Source: Asterella californica
Taxonomy: Eukaryota > Streptophyta > Marchantiopsida > Marchantiales > Aytoniaceae
DNA length: 64,000 bases
Direction of reading: 5' to 3'
Assembly: GCA_036924285.1 (NCBI GenBank)
Contig: JAYKYS010000004.1
Location: 16,586,001 to 16,650,000 of the forward strand
Shown here: piece by piece, positions 59,712 through 64,000 of the stretch
How the letters are laid out: every line of letters begins with the position of its first letter
Position numbering within the stretch: position 1 is the stretch's first letter
Program-made: the position numbers and the translations under genes
The notes under the pieces: model-generated
What the model was told of the DNA's origin: nothing
The model's input: only the letters and a program-made list of their open reading frames with translations
The model's database searches: none

Positions 59712-61715
59712 TGTGGTGCCCACAAATTACAGGATGCACGAATTTTTGAAAATTTTAAGAATAATAACTTGTTTGTATAACTGAAGAAGCGTTGTTACTT
59801 AAGGTTACGTCTTCCTTAACATGAAGATGATCTTATGAGCTTTTTAATAAGAAGTGGACTTCTTCAGAAGACGACCGTCTTCGGAAGAGCGTCTTCTCAG
59901 TTGCGTCTTCAGAAGACGGGAAGACGGCGGAAGATGAGAAGACGGCGGAAGACACCTGTCTTCCGGAAGACAGCGACCGCGAAGGCCTAACCACGAGTTT
60001 TTGGGTAAGGGTACCTACTGGGTCGCACCGAATAGGTAGGTAGGTCGGGGAAGACACCTAAGGTCGAAAACCTCTAATCTGCGGGGAAGATGCGTAAGGA
60101 AGCACATTAGGCGCATTCCAACTTCCCGCAGCACAACGCGCTTGAGAAGATCGATTGGAGAGAGTGAGCTTCGCAAGTAAGCTTTGAGAGAGGAATCGAG
60201 TGAGGACATCGAGGTAGGAGAGAACCAGTTGGCAGCTAGGCGAAGGGCGAGACCGAATTGCTGGAGCACAGAAGGCAAAAAGCGAAAGCGTTCCTGTGAG
60301 CTCCCGAGAAGCTGACATTGGAGAGTAGCGAGTAGAATCGAAGGTGGAATCGAGGCATGGCCAGAAATTGACAGCAGGCGCAGTCGGGAGGAGTCACATT
60401 AGAGCTAAGACAAGAGCCAGAAGCGCGCGGAGGTCGAAGGCAACTCGAGGAGCAGAAGAAGACTGTAGAGGTTCTTCTCCACGTTCTTTCCCCTTCCCAC
60501 TTCTTCTCGCCTTTGTCTGATATTCCGCGCTTCCTTGGTTGTGTGCAGGCAGCCTGATCGATTACCCCACCCCCCCATTCTTTCTATTGAGACATTGGGC
60601 GCGGAAGCGCTGCCCAATTTCTGTCAGACATCTCCTTGCTTCTTCCCGAGCTCAATTCGAGCTTCCCTACTCCTAGCCCTCAAATTGGAGATCCCAGCTA
60701 TCAATTTCCCTACCCTACTACCTCTCTACCCCCGAAACTTGGAACAGAAGACGATTCGGAAGATGGGAACATCTTCGGAAGACGCTTCTTAAACTTGACT
60801 GTCTTCGGAAGACTGTCTTCGGAAGTCGACTAAACACAATTCGTATCAAGAGTGGATTTGTGTTGCTTTGTGTTAAGAGAGGCTTGGTACGAATCTTGAG
60901 TGGTGTGGTGAGTTGTTTTGTTATTTCGAGAAGTTGGAAGTCGGGAACTAGGACTGTGCCTCCCGGTCTTCCAAGCTTCTCAACTCCACATCTTCCTAGA
61001 GAGACTAGGAGACTGAAAGGCTGGCAAAATGACCGAGAAGACGTGAGGGTCCATTCGGGTCTCTTCTGTTCGACCCATAGCAGCCATTCCTTCTTCTTCC
61101 CAAACTTAGAAGAGAGTCGTGAGGATACTTGCTGGCAGAATCTGGAGAGAATGGTCGAGGGTCATGTCTTCCCACCGAGCAGCAAGGTTCTTCTGAGTGC
61201 GTATGAGAGGTGAGAAGTCAGAAGAACAGAATGCAAATGTCTTGAGTTTGTTGTGAGGATAGATTGCGCGTAAGAAGACGAAGACATATGAGACCAGTGA
61301 AGGGAAGTCTGACTTCGGGAAATCTTCCGAGAAAGACATTGAATCGGAAGCTGTCCCGAGTGTCTTCCCAGAGGCCACTGTCACCGCAGGAGCCCGCAAC
61401 CGACTTCTGAACCTGTTATGCACTTGATGTTTTGCGAATCTTGTATCTTCTGATAGGAAGTAGGATGTAATGCAAGGTGGGTTGTCTTCTTGGTAATCCA
61501 TGCGAGGCCTTGCTTAGATAGGATTGGTTAGATATAGCTCGGAAGACGAGAGCTATCTAAGAAGTACTGTTAGAATCCCGAAAGACGGAGTAGCTGTCTT
61601 CTGGAAGACTAGGTTCGTCTTCTGAGAAGTAGAAGCTAGACTGTGGGCACTTGGGAAGGACTGAGCCTTCAGCTCATAGTAAGTGCTTGTGGCTTAGTGC
61701 AACAGATCTTCGAGC
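59712..61715 (+). repeat. LTR and leader of the GAAGAC-rich element, copy B
   Basis: It starts TGTGGTGCCCACAAATTAC at 59712 after the polypurine tract and continues to the gag start at 61716. The exact LTR end and primer site within this span could not be fixed because no second copy ends cleanly. The region has very many GAAGAC/GTCTTC hexamers, especially at 59870-59970. Confidence 0.65.
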
Positions 61716-63703
61716 ATGATGATGCATCCGCGAGGCTTGGTGTTACCAGTGGCAGAATTGGCCGAGGCCACTCCTTTCCTCAAGGAGTTGGGTCTCGACT
61801 TCTTCCTGTGGGATTGGAACCTCGCAGATCAAGGACTTCTAGAGGAGGTGTGGGCAACGTTGCCACCTCGTAACCGTGTACCTGCGAAGGCAGGAGTAGC
61901 TCGAGGAAGACCATCTTCCTGGACTGAAGACTAGTGGCGCAAGGCTTTTCACAGACCTGAATCTGAGAACCGAGGATATTGGTACGAGAAGAAGATCTTG
62001 CCTAGAATCGTGAGTTCATGGCATGTGCCTGGGAGCACCACCTGCCTTTTCGTGGAAGACAGGCAAGGGAGGAACGGTTGGAAGATAGAATCTTACCGGG
62101 AGCCGAAGAAGCGACTCCTGGCGAAGTTGTTTCTACATCTCTTTCCCAAGGGGAAAGCGTAGAAGACAAGGTACTTAGGAGATCAGGACGTGGAGTTCAT
62201 GGAATCAGTGTGGGATGACAGAGTGCCCATCTACTGGGGCGCGTACATCCACAACTACGTACAGACGGAGCTAGCATACTTGGGTACCCCGGCGGGAGGA
62301 CACTTGACGCCCTTCCTGTGCTACTTGTATGTAGCCATGAGGGATCTTAAGGAAGATCAGCTGGCAGGGTATGGGCCAACGGAGCGACAGGAGGTGAAGG
62401 AGGAGACCTCGGAAGACGATGACCGAGAGGTAGCAGCAACGCCTCCTCTCACTCTGATGCCACAGCTGAGGCCCGGCTCTCACCAGAAGACGCTTCTGGT
62501 GAGGGAAGACGAGTCTAGTGGGTAGGAAGACGCCACGCCACTGAGGGAGATGGGTCCCCGAAGTGTACCGAGGACACCCATCTCTCTCATTCATCGGAGT
62601 CCGACTCGGAAGAAGACCTGCTGAGTACCCGATCAGAGCAGAAGACCGCTTCTGCAACGCCTGGGAGTCTTCCGAAGACTCCAGAAGACGAAGGATGGAT
62701 GGGCGCTCCTGCTGCGATGCGAGGAAGCGCAAAGAAGAGAGCCTCTCCTGCCATGAGGAGTCTTCCACCCCGGAAGATGAGAAGAGTAGCTTCTTCTCGT
62801 GCACAGAAGATGAAGGCCATCGTGGTGGAAGAGGCTTCCTTGCCTCTGGAAGACGAAGTCGACACCGCGGAGCGAGTGGTGGAGATGAACTTGTCTTCCG
62901 CAGGAAGACGACTGGAGGAGTTCAGTGCCTACTTCCAGAAGGAGATCCAGCCAGCTATGGAGTTGCTGGAGAAGAGGGCGAAGGCACAAGAGAGGCCCTT
63001 ACAACCTGGATTCGGCCTACGCACCTTGCTGCGACAGGGAGAAGACCAGAAGAAGACGGAGTCGCTGGAAGCTAGTCTCCGCACCACGGAGAAGCTTGCA
63101 GCCGGGTACAAGGCGGAAGCAGCCGCTTCTACCAAGGAGCTGGTGCAGCTTCGCAAGAGCAACCAAGAGTTGCAGGCGCGGGTACAACAGCGTAATCAAG
63201 AAGTCACCCGAGTGCGGGAGAAGATCACCGCCCTCGTAGAAGAGCAGACCATATGGAAGACGCAGCGAGAAGCCGCAGAAGCGCGAGCTGCAGTTGAGAA
63301 GACGCAGAGGGAAGCAGCAGAGACCCGTGCACAGAAGATGTTGGCACAGTCGGTGGAAGCGCTTCGGAAGAAGTTCAACTACACCGCGGGTAGGAAGTTA
63401 CTTACCTTAGCTAGAGGATGGGACAGCGAGTCCAAAGCAATGTTGGTGGAATGCCAGGAGAGCATGTTCAGGTACTTGGATCGACAGATAGAAGGAGTGA
63501 AGACACTTTATGGTCTTCCCTCGCCTCCGACACCTGCAACCGCATCTTCCCATGCTCCAGCACCATCGACTGGATCCGGAATGGAGAAGGAGGAGTTCGA
63601 CCTCGCTGTGCACTTGGTGGTGACAGCGTTGAAAGCCGAGAAGACTCCAGAAGACGTCCCGGAAGACAAGAAGACGAGCCGTCTTCCCAGGTATTCCGCG
63701 TGA
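61716..63703 (+). pseudogene. Gag-like coiled-coil protein of the GAAGAC-rich element
   Basis: From ATG 61716 one frame stays open to 62522 except for TAG at 61932 and 62160, and closes with TAG at 62523. It encodes MMMHPRGLVLPVAELAE, FFLWDWNLADQGLLEEVW, WYEKKILPRIVSSWH, FMESVWDDRVPIYWGAY and PAGGHLTPFLCYLYVAM. The coding signal then moves one frame over, with an Asp/Ser/Glu-rich linker (SSESDSEEDLL) joining a 334-codon frame from 62699. That part is basic (PPRKMRRVASSRAQKMK), then a long coiled coil rich in K, E, A, Q and R (about residues 60-215). The order resembles gag proteins that end in a coiled coil. I do not recognise the family, and no zinc knuckle or enzyme is visible. Confidence 0.6.
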
Positions 63704-64000
63704 AGGAAGCGACTTCCCTGGATCCCTATGAGGTCCCCATGATCCCTTGTCCCGCACCCGTGCCTCAGAAGACGGAAGAAGCACCGGTCGACTCCGCTTC
63801 CCAGAAGACGCTTCTGTCTTCCGAAGCAGAAGCCGAAGCCGAGGAAGACGCAGCAGCAGCGGCAGAAGAGCCAGCCAAGGACGATGAGGAGAAAGCCACC
63901 TCAGTGACACCCGAGGTAACTGCAGGGCTTTCTAGCTTATCAGAAGCCGCGTTAGGAGCTCCGATAGAAACAGATCAGGTAGAGATTGCCTCTGTGCAAT
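63700..64000 (+). pseudogene. Continuation of the coiled-coil protein: acidic Ala/Glu-rich region, runs off the window
   Basis: From about 63688 the neighbouring frame stays open to the end of the window (SSQVFRVKEATSLDPYEVP, then EAEAEAEEDAAAAAEEPAK). It joins the preceding frame naturally at TCTTCCCAGG, so a small indel near 63690 is likely. Low-complexity and acidic; no domain recognised. The rest lies beyond the window. Confidence 0.45.

Noticed and set aside
62271..63910. Long minus-strand open frames opposite the coiled-coil protein
   Set aside because: They are antisense shadows of the GAAGAC-rich plus-strand coding region; their composition follows directly from it.

Overview
The window looks like nuclear DNA of a land plant, most likely a non-seed plant (moss, liverwort or lycophyte) or a close streptophyte relative. 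The evidence is one R2R3-MYB gene with the classic plant three-exon layout, Ty3/gypsy elements in several states of decay, and a non-LTR retrotransposon with an N-terminal C2H2 finger and a C-terminal restriction-like endonuclease. That last type is unusual in flowering plants. The species assignment is inference. No bacterial operons, CRISPR arrays, rRNA or intact tRNA genes were seen.

Layout. 1-8 kb: a nearly full-length but broken non-LTR element (2292-5405), hairpins, an old direct-repeat pair and a LINE reverse-transcriptase scrap. 8-25 kb: mostly non-coding DNA around the only apparently intact host gene, the R2R3-MYB gene on the minus strand (17173-18720, 428 residues). 25-29.8 kb: AT-rich DNA with a tRNA-like SINE candidate and a 1.9 kb degenerate minisatellite.

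29773-41635 is a complete Ty3/gypsy insertion. It has two 2017-bp LTRs (TGTC...GACA) flanked by ACGT on both sides, and gag, protease, RT, RNase H and integrase in order. It is broken by stops and frameshifts, and carries an exact 1783-bp tandem duplication that copies part of the LTR, the primer-binding region and gag. 41.6-56.3 kb holds older relatives: a plus-strand relic, a minus-strand gag-protease element, and a minus-strand pol with its 3' LTR. Two of their LTRs abut without a gap at 52806/52807. The LTRs of this clade share a reading frame of about 140 codons that is far better conserved as protein than expected for LTR DNA.

56.26-64 kb is a different LTR family, in which the hexamer GAAGAC/GTCTTC is extremely frequent on both strands. 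It is present as a truncated direct copy, inverted LTR pieces, and a larger copy that runs off the window and encodes a coiled-coil gag-like protein.

Apart from the MYB gene, nearly all recognisable coding sequence belongs to retrotransposons, none of which looks autonomous as it stands. The two signals that best merit follow-up are the conserved LTR reading frame and the GAAGAC-rich family.
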